Positions 6,379 to 13,019 are shown, counted from the stretch's first letter. The stretch: DNA of 15,433 nt from DASUFH01 sp036274645 (GCA_036274645.1 DASUFH010000440.1:1-15433); one strand, 5' to 3'. Program-made: numbers and translations. Notes: a model not told the origin generated them from the letters alone.

Positions 6379-6953
6379 ATCTATCAACCAGGCCGTTTCC
6401 GGCCTATCGGATCGTCAGCAGCATCATGCTGGCGGTGTTTGTGGTCCTCGTGGCCATCTCCGCCGGTCAGGTGTACGGTTATTTTCACTACACGGAACTC
6501 GCCAACGGCATCAAGGACTCCGAGCGGAACCTGAAGGCTGAAACCGAGGGCCTGGCCAAGCAGGAACAGCAGCTGCGAACCCAGTTGGGTGGCACGCTGG
6601 CCACGGCCAAGATCAGCGAGGTGACGTACATCAACTCGATGATCGAACGCCGCAATTTCTGCTGGACCTGCCTGCTGCGTCACATTGAGACGCGTATCCC
6701 TGTCAATGTGCACCTTACCAGCCTGAAGCCGGAAAGGGGCCCCGACGGGAAGATCGTGCTCAGTCTCAGCGCCCAGGGGCGGAGTCTGGCCGATCTGGCG
6801 GACTTCATCGACCGGCTGCAGAGCGCCGAAGTGTTCGAAAAGGTCAACGTGGCCGTGGAAGAGAAACACCAGAACGACTACTCGATTACGATGACGGTTC
6901 CATATTTTCCGGAACGTGATCCCGGGCAGCTTAAGGAAAGGCGGGGGGACTGA
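6360..6953 (+). CDS. pilN: Type IV pilus assembly protein PilN
   Basis: Bitopic inner-membrane protein of the PilMNOP alignment complex. The cytoplasmic start MGKYHLNLSTRPFP carries the conserved NL-x-x-RPF-type PilM-binding tail; one membrane helix follows (about 19-42), then a coiled coil (48-78) and a periplasmic ferredoxin-like domain with RRNF.W..LLRHIE and IPVNVHLTSL. 197 aa, normal length. Its start lies inside pilM (19-bp overlap) and its stop shares one base with the pilO ATG, so translation is coupled. Odd point: C101-W-T-C104 forms a CXXC in the periplasmic part, where other PilN proteins that I recall have no cysteine pair. Confidence 0.88.
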   Translation: MGKYHLNLSTRPFPAYRIVSSIMLAVFVVLVAISAGQVYGYFHYTELANGIKDSERNLKAETEGLAKQEQQLRTQLGGTLATAKISEVTYINSMIERRNFCWTCLLRHIETRIPVNVHLTSLKPERGPDGKIVLSLSAQGRSLADLADFIDRLQSAEVFEKVNVAVEEKHQNDYSITMTVPYFPERDPGQLKERRGD

Positions 6954-7528
6954 TGGTCCGTCGTCAGAAAAAGTTTTATTTCATCGGCGCGCTGCTCGGG
7001 GCGCTGCTCCTGATTAACGTCCTCTTCTTTCTGATCGTCTTCAACAAAGCGCGATCGGAGTACTCGCGGCTGCAGGCCTCCGTCGAAGCCGAAGAGTCGT
7101 TGAAGAAAATTCGGACCGCCACGGTGGAGTCTCTGCAAAAGACCGCCGACGTGCTCGAAAGTTTCCCTTCCGACCGGATGGAGTTTCTGACCCGGCACCT
7201 GGTCAGCCGCCAGACGGGATTTGCGGATGTTCTCCGCACGGTCGATCGGATGGTCGTGAATTCCGGAGTGCGCAAAACGCGCGTCGAATACACCACGCCG
7301 ACGGCGATACCTCAATACGGCCTGCATGAGGTCCAGATCAAGATTCCGGTGCAGGGGGACTACGCGTCGATTTTCCGGTTCATCAAAGAACTGCAGACTG
7401 CGCCGACGGTATTCATCATTACTGCCGTGGACGTCCATGGAGGAACGACGTCCGAAGAGGTCGAGGAGGCGACGACAATTTCACTGACCCTAGCCATGGA
7501 GACGTATTTCTACGATGAGCCCTCGTGA
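6953..7528 (+). CDS. pilO: Type IV pilus assembly protein PilO
   Basis: Inner-membrane partner of PilN; the heterodimer spans from PilM to the PilP/PilQ side. 191 aa: basic cytoplasmic start (MVRRQKK), one membrane helix (about 9-30), a coiled-coil stretch (about 32-65), then a periplasmic alpha/beta domain with VQIKIPVQGDYASIFRFIKELQ-type sequence (split here around residues 127-148), which is the characteristic PilO core. TGATG junction with pilN, with a G-rich ribosome-binding site (AGGCGGGG) just before it. The next gene starts 14 bp inside this one. Family and position agree well. Confidence 0.88.
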   Translation: MVRRQKKFYFIGALLGALLLINVLFFLIVFNKARSEYSRLQASVEAEESLKKIRTATVESLQKTADVLESFPSDRMEFLTRHLVSRQTGFADVLRTVDRMVVNSGVRKTRVEYTTPTAIPQYGLHEVQIKIPVQGDYASIFRFIKELQTAPTVFIITAVDVHGGTTSEEVEEATTISLTLAMETYFYDEPS

Positions 7529-8108
7529 TCGGAAAATCGTTTTAGTCGCGCTGCTGTTTACGGTAGCGGGAGGCGCCGCCTACTGGCAACTGAGCGGCGG
7601 CGTGTTTATTGGTGGCGCCAATGCCGGACCGGGCGACAAGCCGGTGGTCATTCCGCCGGCGGCGCGGATCATGGGCGATTCGTTGATCGCTTCGGACGAC
7701 AATGGCTCGACCTCGGGACGGAACATCTTCAGTTTTGGCCGGGAAATCATTGTGGCGCCGCCGCCACCGCCAGTCGTGATCGACCAGGCGCCGCCGCCGC
7801 CTCCGGTCATCAGCCGTCCACCGCAGACTCAGCCGACGCCGGTGGTTTCAAATCCCACGGCGAATCTTCCCGCCCGGGTGCAACTGCAGTACACGGGATA
7901 CGCGCGTGATGACGCTTCCGACAAGATGCTGGCCATACTGGAAACGTCCGGAACCGGCGCGGGACATTATCTGTTGCGGGAAGACGATTTTCTTCTCGGA
8001 CGCATTCGCGTCAAGAAGATCACTCCGGATTCGGTGGAAGTCGAGGATCTGGAGCGCTCCGAAACATCGACGATTGCGATCAGTCCGACCCTCGCTCAAC
8101 GGAGGTAA
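7515..8108 (+). CDS. PilP/GspC-like pilus alignment protein
   Basis: 197-aa bitopic protein in the pilP slot after pilO, with a 14-bp overlap. It has a basic N-terminus and one membrane helix (about 8-27), then a linker containing GRNIFSFG (68-75), which resembles the RN-[LI]-F motif at the start of the GspC linker. A Pro-rich stretch follows with two near-identical APPPPPV blocks (81-87, 92-98), and then a C-terminal beta-rich domain (about 118-192) with LQYTGYA, KMLAILE, YLLREDDFLLG and VKKITPDSVEVEDL. That pattern fits the HR/PilP domain that contacts the secretin. PilP proteins are usually lipoproteins; this one has a membrane helix and no lipobox Cys, so it is GspC-like in build. The partner secretin is not in the window. 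Confidence 0.72.
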   Translation: MSPRDRKIVLVALLFTVAGGAAYWQLSGGVFIGGANAGPGDKPVVIPPAARIMGDSLIASDDNGSTSGRNIFSFGREIIVAPPPPPVVIDQAPPPPPVISRPPQTQPTPVVSNPTANLPARVQLQYTGYARDDASDKMLAILETSGTGAGHYLLREDDFLLGRIRVKKITPDSVEVEDLERSETSTIAISPTLAQRR

Positions 8109-8117
8109 GATTCAGTC

Positions 8118-9131
8118 ATGAAACAACAGGCATCCGAGCGTGGCTTCGTTCTGGCGGCTGTGTTGTTTTTTGTTACCGCCACGGCCGTCGTTATCGCCAC
8201 GCTCCTTCCGTCCTACATCATGGAGGCGCGGCGCGATACGGAGGACGAGTTGATCTTCCGCGGCGCGGAATACGCCCGCGCGATTCGCAAGTTTCAGAAC
8301 AAATACGGCTATCTGCCGCTGACGGTCGACGAACTCATGATGGGAAGCGACGGAATTCCGTCACTTCGCAAACGGTACCTGGATCCGACCAACGGGGAAG
8401 AGTTCCGCCCCATCTATGTCAATACGGACGGCTCGTTGCAGGGATCGAATCTGTATCTGACCCTGCGTGACGCGATCACCAATCAGGCCCAGACCCTGGC
8501 CGAGTCGGCCGAAGCCCTGGCCAATGAAGCGGAGGCCAATGGGGACGCCACTGGAGGCGGGGGGGGCGGCGGTGGAACGACGAATCCCGGTCTCGGCAAT
8601 CAGGGGACGAATCTGCTGAACAACCAGGGAACGAGTCTGACCGGCAATCAGGGGACAAACCTCCGAGGCAATCAGGGGACGAATCTTCTGTCCAACCAGG
8701 GAACCAACCTGACCAATCCCGGACAGAACAATACGACGACCACTCCCACCACCAACACCGGTACGACGGGTGGGACTGCTACCGCGCAGACCGGTCTGGT
8801 CGGCGTTGGCTCGCAAAACGATCATATGGCGATCAAGAAGTATGTCGGTCAGGATCGCTACATCAACTGGGAATTCATCGCCAATGTTCGGCGGACCGTC
8901 AACCGCGGTGGCACGAACACCGGCGGAACGACAACCGGAACCGGCGCAACCACGGGAGGCGGCGCTACCGGTGGCGGTACAACGACGGGCGGAGGCGCTA
9001 CCGGAGGTGGCGGCTTTACCGGCGGAGGCGCTACCGGTGGCGGCGGTGGAGGCGGCGGTGGCGGCGGCTTCGGCGGTGGTGGTGGAGGCTTCGGCGGAGG
9101 CGGCGGCGGTGGTGGCGGCGGCCGCGGCTGA
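8118..9131 (+). CDS. Pseudopilin-like protein with NQGTNL repeats and a glycine-rich tail
   Basis: The N-terminus SERG/FVLAAVLFFV looks like a class III prepilin signal, but +5 is Ala, not Glu, as in GspK-type tip pseudopilins. Residues 35-100 (EARRDTEDELIFRGAEYARA, then FQNKYGYLPLTVDELM and RYLDP) follow the GspG/minor-pilin pattern. Then come a Gly run, five 8-residue repeats of type xNQGTNLx (160-199), an Asn/Thr-rich linker, a short ordered island around VGQDRYINWEFIANVRR (243-259), and a tail of about 72 residues that is mostly Gly with Thr and Phe (265-337). 337 aa, last gene of the pilus operon, 9 nt after the PilP-like gene. Probably a minor or tip pilin; the Gly-rich tail is unlike standard families and could be a surface adhesion or matrix segment. 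Confidence 0.75.
   Translation: MKQQASERGFVLAAVLFFVTATAVVIATLLPSYIMEARRDTEDELIFRGAEYARAIRKFQNKYGYLPLTVDELMMGSDGIPSLRKRYLDPTNGEEFRPIYVNTDGSLQGSNLYLTLRDAITNQAQTLAESAEALANEAEANGDATGGGGGGGGTTNPGLGNQGTNLLNNQGTSLTGNQGTNLRGNQGTNLLSNQGTNLTNPGQNNTTTTPTTNTGTTGGTATAQTGLVGVGSQNDHMAIKKYVGQDRYINWEFIANVRRTVNRGGTNTGGTTTGTGATTGGGATGGGTTTGGGATGGGGFTGGGATGGGGGGGGGGGFGGGGGGFGGGGGGGGGGRG
8595..8714 (+). repeat. Five in-frame 24-bp tandem repeats
   Basis: Units of type GGCAATCAGGGGACGAATCT plus 4 bases repeat five times without gaps and encode xNQGTNLx. Units 1-2 resemble units 4-5 as a 48-bp pair, which suggests a higher-order duplication. The 24-bp period keeps the reading frame, so copy number could vary between strains. 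Confidence 0.85.
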
Positions 9132-9149
9132 TAAGGGTAGTCTCTGACC

Positions 9150-9253
9150 CTTGTAGGGGCGGTCTATGACCGCCCACAGTTTCAGAGTGGAAATCTCTGA
9201 TTGAACAGAAAAGAGCCCTGACACGCTGGGCGGTCACAGACCTCCCCTGCAAG
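9150..9253. repeat. Imperfect 27-bp inverted repeat element; likely bidirectional terminator
   Basis: Arms at 9150-9176 and 9227-9253 match with 3 mismatches in 27. Each arm is also a hairpin by itself: GGGCGGTC-TAT-GACCGCCC (9157-9175) is perfect, and 9228-9246 is near-perfect. A further hairpin AAGGGT/ACCCTT lies at 9133-9152. It sits between the convergent pilus operon and bcp, so it can stop transcription from both sides. Its compact form fits a dispersed REP/MITE-like repeat. Confidence 0.65.
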
Positions 9254-9279
9254 CAGGCAGGGCGTACACCCGCCTCTAA

Positions 9280-9738
9280 TCAGGCGCCCTTGAGCGCCTC
9301 GACGACCTCCTCGTAGTGCTGATCCACCTTAACGCGCGGGAAAATGTGGGTAATCTTCCCGTCCTCGCCGATGATGTAGGTGGTGCGCTCGATGCCCATG
9401 TACTTCTTTCCGTAGTTCGTTTTTTCCTTCCAGGTTTCGTAATCCTCAACAATCTTCTTCTCGGCATCGGAAATCAGAGGGAAGTTCAGCTGATACTTCT
9501 CCTTGAACTTCTTGTGGGAAGCTACCGAGTCCACGCTTACCCCGAGCACGACAGCGCCGAGTCTGGAGATGGCGCTGATGCCGTCCCGGAAACTGCACGC
9601 CTCCCGGGTACAGCCTGGCGTGTCGTCTTTGGGATAGAAGTAGAGAACGACCTTGCGTCCCTTGTAGTCGGATAGTTTGACCTGTTTGCCGGAGTCGTCG
9701 AGCGCCGTGAAGGCCGGCGCTTTTTGTCCCACGTTCAT
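9280..9738 (-). CDS. bcp: Thioredoxin-dependent peroxiredoxin Bcp/PrxQ
   Basis: Reduces H2O2 and organic hydroperoxides in the cytoplasm using thioredoxin. 152 aa, normal length. The sequence starts MNVGQKAPAF and has VVLYFYPKDDTPGCTREAC, with peroxidatic Cys43 in T-PGC-T and resolving Cys48 five residues on, the C-x4-C arrangement of the atypical PrxQ class. The core continues through GVSVDS, FPLISD and ERTTYIIGEDGKI. ATG 9738 is preceded by GGAGAG at a good distance. The frame stays open far upstream on this strand, but that upstream part is the antisense of the SDR gene and is not protein-like. It lies 65 bp after the SDR gene on the same strand and is probably co-transcribed. Confidence 0.94.
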   Translation of the reverse strand: MNVGQKAPAFTALDDSGKQVKLSDYKGRKVVLYFYPKDDTPGCTREACSFRDGISAISRLGAVVLGVSVDSVASHKKFKEKYQLNFPLISDAEKKIVEDYETWKEKTNYGKKYMGIERTTYIIGEDGKITHIFPRVKVDQHYEEVVEALKGA

Positions 9739-9803
9739 TTGCTCTCCTTCGTCGGATGCTGCTTCGGTTCTGAGGTTGCCGCGATCGGTCCGTCCGCGTG
9801 AGG

Positions 9804-10565
9804 TCAGGCCTGGGTCGATCCCCCACAGATGCTGATGGCTTGCGCGGTGATGTTCCTGCCCGCGTCTGAGGCGAGGAAAGCCACGAGTCCGGCGACTTCG
9901 CCAGGTTGAACCATCTCTCCGAGCGGGACTCGAGCCATGGCGTCCCGCTTGAATTCCTCCAGCGCCACGCCCAGCGAGGAAGAGATGTCGCGCATACCGG
10001 ACCACGCCATCTCCGTGTCGGTCCAGCCGGGACAGATCGCGTTCACCGCAATCCTCCGCGGCGCGAGTTCGAGCGCGAGAGCGCGGACAAATCCGATCAG
10101 GCCGGTTTTTGACGCGCAGTAGGCGGAGTATCCGGGAACGCCGAATTTGCCGAGCACCGATGAAATAACCAGAATCCTTCCGCCGTCGGAGATGTACGGC
10201 ATGGCCGCGCGGGTCACGTAATACGTTCCGAAAAGGTTGGTCATGACGATATCGGACCAGGGCGCGCTGGATGGCGCGTCGATCGGCGTGACACCGGAAA
10301 CGCCGGCGTTGTTGACGACGATATCGATTTTGCCGAACTGCCGGGCGATGGTGTCCATCGCGGCGTGAACGCCGTCCGGATCGCGGATATCCATCGGAAC
10401 GGCGATGGCTCGATCGGCCCCCAGCTCGGCGACATGGGCGTTGAGCGCGTCCAGTGACCGGGCGCACAGCGCCACCCGGGCGCCGTCGCGATGGAGGCGG
10501 CGCCCGATTGCCAGCCCGATGCCACGGCTTGCGCCAGTTATAATGGCGGTCTTATCTATGAACAC
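9804..10565 (-). CDS. Short-chain dehydrogenase/reductase (FabG-like)
   Basis: NAD(P)-dependent oxidoreductase with the full classical SDR set, counted from GTG 10565 (253 aa): TGASRGIG cofactor loop (10-17), D59 in MDIRD, NNAG (85-88), Ser136, YSAYCASK with Tyr149 and Lys153, and Asn175 before ICPGWTDTEM. The ending ITAQAISICGGS is typical of 3-oxoacyl-ACP-reductase-like SDRs. The substrate cannot be read from sequence. GTG 10565 gives the usual short N-terminus (MFIDKTAIITG); the frame stays open to an ATG at 10652, but this would add about 29 non-homologous residues. The GTG start lies 7 bases past the start of the divergent SDR gene, so the two 5' ends overlap. No clear Shine-Dalgarno or promoter was found for this strand. 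Confidence 0.85.
   Translation of the reverse strand: MFIDKTAIITGASRGIGLAIGRRLHRDGARVALCARSLDALNAHVAELGADRAIAVPMDIRDPDGVHAAMDTIARQFGKIDIVVNNAGVSGVTPIDAPSSAPWSDIVMTNLFGTYYVTRAAMPYISDGGRILVISSVLGKFGVPGYSAYCASKTGLIGFVRALALELAPRRIAVNAICPGWTDTEMAWSGMRDISSSLGVALEEFKRDAMARVPLGEMVQPGEVAGLVAFLASDAGRNITAQAISICGGSTQA
10539..10544 (+). promoter_or_regulatory. Candidate -10 box (TATAAT) just before the pteridine-reductase-like gene
   Basis: A perfect TATAAT lies 13 bases before the ATG at 10558, so transcription would start about 6 bases before the start codon (near-leaderless). No convincing -35 hexamer sits 16-18 bp upstream, and the site is inside the coding region of the divergent SDR, so it may be chance. 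Confidence 0.3.
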
Positions 10566-11289
10566 ACACGGGAAGGTAGCACTAATTACAGGTTCCGCCA
10601 AACGGATTGGCCGTGAGACAGCGGTGGCTCTGGCGCGCCGGGGCGCCACCATTGCGGTTCACTATCGCTCCAGCAAAGAGGAGGCCTGGGAGACCCTTCG
10701 CCTGGTCCGGGAAGCCGGCTCGCAGGGCGCGGTGTTCTCGGCGGATCTGGGCGACATCGAACAGATTCCCGTGTTGATCCGGGACGTCGAGGCCGCGCTC
10801 GGCGGGATCGACATCCTGGTCAATAATGCGTCCGTTTTTGCGCCCGGCACGGTCGAAGACGCCACTTCCGCCGACTGGGACGATCAGATGAACGCCAATG
10901 CCAAGGCGCCCTTTCTGGTGGCGCAACGCGCCGCGCAATCGATGTTGCGGCGTGGGGGAGGAAAGATCGTCAATCTGGTCGACGCCGCGGGTGAAATCAT
11001 CTGGCCCGGCTATTTTCCCTACAGCGTCTCCAAGGCCGCGCTGATTGCCGTCAGTCGCGGCATGGCCAAGGCGTATGCGCCGCTCATCCAGGTCAACGGC
11101 GTGGCGCCGGGTCCGGTTCTTTTTCCGGAGTACTACACCGAAGAGCAGAAGCGCGCCGCGGTCGATCGAACGCTACTCAAGCGGCCGGGAAGTCCGGCGG
11201 ATGTTGTCAGCGCGATCGTCTTTCTGATCGAAAACGACTACATCACGGGCGAGATCATTCATGTCGACGGCGGGCGGCACGCGATCTGA
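10558..11289 (+). CDS. Pteridine-reductase-like SDR (FolM/PTR1 type)
   Basis: 243-aa SDR. The cofactor loop TGSAKRIG (11-18) has the TG-x3-R-x-G form of pteridine reductases, with the basic YRSS (36-39) expected for NADPH. NNAS (89-92) follows. The catalytic Ser of ordinary SDRs is replaced by Asp142 (LVDAAG), 13 residues before Tyr155 of YSVSK with Lys159. This D-Y-K triad is what PTR1 and FolM use. It would reduce dihydrobiopterin or dihydromonapterin/dihydrofolate-type pterins. The C-terminus ITGEIIHVDGGR is standard. ATG 10558 gives a normal N-terminus (MNTHGKVALITG); no good Shine-Dalgarno is present. It is divergent from, and overlaps by 8 bp, the other SDR. Confidence 0.83.
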   Translation: MNTHGKVALITGSAKRIGRETAVALARRGATIAVHYRSSKEEAWETLRLVREAGSQGAVFSADLGDIEQIPVLIRDVEAALGGIDILVNNASVFAPGTVEDATSADWDDQMNANAKAPFLVAQRAAQSMLRRGGGKIVNLVDAAGEIIWPGYFPYSVSKAALIAVSRGMAKAYAPLIQVNGVAPGPVLFPEYYTEEQKRAAVDRTLLKRPGSPADVVSAIVFLIENDYITGEIIHVDGGRHAI

Positions 11290-11322
11290 CGACACCGGCA
11301 AGAAAATTTCGCGGTACGTGAA

Positions 11323-11361
11323 AAAACCGCATTTTTGGCCCAAAACCGCCGTTTTTGGCGG
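11323..11361. repeat. Short tandem repeat and hairpin upstream of HU
   Basis: AAAACCGCATTTTTGGCC (11323-11340) is followed by the related AAAACCGCCGTTTTTGGCG (11342-11360). Within the second, CCGCC and GGCGG form a small hairpin around GTTTTT. It may end the upstream SDR transcript or act as an A/T-rich upstream control element for HU. Confidence 0.4.
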
Positions 11362-11372
11362 ATTTCCCGCCC

Positions 11373-11402
11373 TTGACACAGTCCCAATCGGGAATGTATA
11401 AG
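11373..11402 (+). promoter_or_regulatory. Sigma-70-type promoter of the HU gene
   Basis: Perfect -35 TTGACA at 11373-11378, an 18-bp spacer, and -10 TATAAG at 11397-11402 with TG just before it. The start site would be near 11409, about 43 nt before the HU ATG. This is the clearest housekeeping promoter in the window. Confidence 0.8.
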
Positions 11403-11451
11403 ACCCAGCGACGTGACCGCAAAACAACAAAGGCCGATTGAGGAGGAGTAG

Positions 11452-11733
11452 ATGAACAAGGGCGAACTGATTGAGAAGATCGCGAAAGACGCAAAGATTT
11501 CCAAGGTTCAGGCCGGCAATGCGCTCAATTCCGCGATCGAAGGGATGACGACGTCACTGAGAAAGGGCGGTAAAGTGACGCTGGTCGGTTTCGGCGCCTT
11601 CTCGGTCACGTCGCGTAAAGCCCGCACCGGCCGCAATCCGCAGACGGGCGCCACCCTGAAGATCCCCGCCCGCCGTGTCGCTAAATTTACCGCTGGCGCG
11701 GAACTCAAAAAGGCCGTAAACCGGGGCCGCTAG
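11452..11733 (+). CDS. hup: HU-family DNA-binding protein
   Basis: Small nucleoid protein that bends DNA as a dimer. 93 aa with the complete HU pattern: MNKGELIEKIAKDAKISK, a helical body, GFGAFSV (46-52), the DNA-binding arm with GRNPQTG (60-66; Pro63 intercalates in HU/IHF), and KIPARRVAKFTAG-LK at the end. HU and IHF subunits are hard to tell apart by sequence alone; the N-terminus and arm favour HU. It has a very strong ribosome-binding site (AGGAGG, 5 nt before the ATG) and its own TTGACA/TATAAG promoter, consistent with high constitutive expression. It is monocistronic as far as can be seen. Confidence 0.95.
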   Translation: MNKGELIEKIAKDAKISKVQAGNALNSAIEGMTTSLRKGGKVTLVGFGAFSVTSRKARTGRNPQTGATLKIPARRVAKFTAGAELKKAVNRGR

Positions 11734-11772
11734 CTTCACGCCTTTCGGAAATTCCTTCTCCGAGTCACAGAT

Positions 11773-11926
11773 CGCTGAGAGGCGCCTGACCGCTGAGCAC
11801 AGCGCGCCTGACCGCTGAGCACAAGCGCGCCTGGCCGCTGAGCGCCAGCCCGTTTGGCAGCTGAGCGCCAGCGCGTTTGGCCGCTGAGCGCAAGCGCGCC
11901 CGGCAGTTGAGCACAGCGCGCCTGAC
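11773..11926. repeat. Intergenic array of about seven 23-bp tandem repeats
   Basis: Units start at 11773, 11791, 11813, 11836, 11859, 11882 and 11905, with lengths 18, 22, 23, 23, 23, 23 and 22. The rough consensus is CGCTGAGCGCAAGCGCG followed by CCTGGC or TTTGGC. Many units contain CGCT...AGCG, a small inverted repeat. The unit length is not a multiple of 3 and the region shows no start codon with a ribosome-binding site, so it is not coding. It fills most of the 308-bp gap between HU and the lipoprotein gene; the remainder holds only the promoter at 11951-11980. Confidence 0.88.
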
Positions 11927-11950
11927 GGTGGGGCGTTGTCCTAAAACATG

Positions 11951-11980
11951 TTGTGACCTTTGAAGTTAAGTCACTACAAT
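11951..11980 (+). promoter_or_regulatory. Candidate sigma-70-type promoter of the OmpA-like lipoprotein
   Basis: TTGTGA (11951-11956), 18-bp spacer, TACAAT (11975-11980); 4/6 and 5/6 matches to consensus. The predicted leader is about 55 nt and includes GAGGAG at 12031-12036, just before the ATG at 12042. Confidence 0.5.
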
Positions 11981-12041
11981 GGAGCAGCGCAGCAGTTCAT
12001 GGCGGCGTAGATTACGAAATGTAGACAACAGAGGAGATTCC

Positions 12042-12923
12042 ATGCAAAGCGTAAACCCACGACTGACCGTCTTCGCGCTTGTCGTAATAACCGGCCTGCT
12101 CTCGCTGCCCGGTTGCGCAACCAAGAAATTCGTCCGCCAGGAAGTGAAGTCGCAGGTTGCGGAGGCGGTAACGCGCCTGGATGCCACCGATAAGCAACTC
12201 GGGCAGGACATTACTGAACTGAAGGAACGGACGGACGCCGTGGATCGCAAGGCGACCCAGGGAATCAATGACGCCCGGACTGCTTCCGCCGCCGCGACCG
12301 CCGCTTCCAACGCCGCCTCCGTCGCCGATACGAAGGCGACAAACGCGCAGACGGCCGCCAGCGCCGCAGACACCAAGGCGGGGAACGCTCAGACTGCCGC
12401 CAGCGCCGCTCAGGGCGCTGCGAACGCCGCCGACGGCAAGGCGACGACCGCGCAGACCGCTGCCAACAACGCCCAGGCCGGCGTGACGCAGAATACGACC
12501 CGCATCGTCGCCCTCGAGAACCGCGTGATCAACGTCGATACACTGGATTCCTACAGCCCGTCCGGTCCGACCAGAACCGTCAATTTTGCTTTTGATTCGG
12601 ATGTCCTGAATGCGGAAGCCAAGCGGACGCTGGATACCCTCGCCGGAGAGGTTAACGGTCTGGCGGCCGGGTTCATGATCGAGATCCAGGGGTTCACCGA
12701 TTCCACCGGCAGCGAAGGCTACAACATCGGACTCAGCCAGCGTCGCGCGCAGTCGGTCGAACGGTACCTGGTCAGCAAGGGTGTTCCGCTGTTCCGGACC
12801 GCCATCGTCGGATTGGGAGAGGATAATCCGGTCGCCGACAACAAGAGTTCAGACGGACAGGCCCGCAACCGGCGCGTGGAACTGCGTCTCCTCAGAGCCA
12901 GTCCGAACCCGGTCCGCCGCTAA
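12042..12923 (+). CDS. OmpA/Pal-like peptidoglycan-binding lipoprotein with Ala-rich coiled coil
   Basis: Outer-membrane lipoprotein that would tether the envelope to peptidoglycan. 293 aa from ATG 12042 (GAGGAG upstream). The signal peptide ends in the lipobox LPGC with Cys25 and Ala at +2. Residues 30-150 form a long coiled coil that becomes an alanine zipper, with repeats of the type NAQTAASAADTKAG (101-114) and NAQTAASAAQGAAN (115-128), reminiscent of Lpp-like stalks. The OmpA_C domain covers about 178-285: VNFAFDSDVL, IEIQGFTDSTGS with the key Asp220, LSQRRAQSVERYL, and ARNRRVELRL with the conserved Arg277/278 that bind diaminopimelate. Not a classical Pal, because of the long stalk. Likely a LolA client. 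Confidence 0.92.
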   Translation: MQSVNPRLTVFALVVITGLLSLPGCATKKFVRQEVKSQVAEAVTRLDATDKQLGQDITELKERTDAVDRKATQGINDARTASAAATAASNAASVADTKATNAQTAASAADTKAGNAQTAASAAQGAANAADGKATTAQTAANNAQAGVTQNTTRIVALENRVINVDTLDSYSPSGPTRTVNFAFDSDVLNAEAKRTLDTLAGEVNGLAAGFMIEIQGFTDSTGSEGYNIGLSQRRAQSVERYLVSKGVPLFRTAIVGLGEDNPVADNKSSDGQARNRRVELRLLRASPNPVRR

Positions 12924-12938
12924 GAATCAACCGTTTGT

Positions 12939-13019
12939 GGTGGAGCCGCTGTCCAGCGGCCTGTTGGAAGGACACCTCGGGGAGAGCCGGTTTCAACAGC
13001 CTGTTGCGGTGGTTCCACC
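12939..13019. repeat. Structured intergenic element (REP-like, multi-stem)
   Basis: GGTGGA (12939-12944) pairs with TCCACC (13014-13019). Inside are GCCGCT-GTCC-AGCGGC (12945-12960) and CTGTTG (12961-12966)/CAACAG (12994-12999). The word CCTGTTGGAA also occurs after the pilins at 1769-1778. It probably belongs to a dispersed repeat family and could end the lipoprotein transcript. Confidence 0.5.

Noticed and set aside
8361..9224. A 287-codon minus-strand frame opposite the Gly-rich gene
   Set aside because: Arises from the complement of Gly codons (Ala/Thr-rich); the plus-strand gene has a prepilin signal and operon context.
9280..10467. A 395-codon minus-strand frame that ends in bcp
   Set aside because: Only the last 152 codons are peroxiredoxin; the upstream part is another frame of the SDR gene. 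bcp has its own ATG and ribosome-binding site at 9738.
11773..11926. CRISPR array
   Set aside because: Units are adjacent 23-bp repeats with no unique spacers, and no cas genes are nearby.
12042..12923. Classical Pal of the Tol-Pal system
   Set aside because: The OmpA_C domain and lipobox fit, but the long Ala-rich stalk and absence of tol genes nearby do not; kept as Pal-like only.
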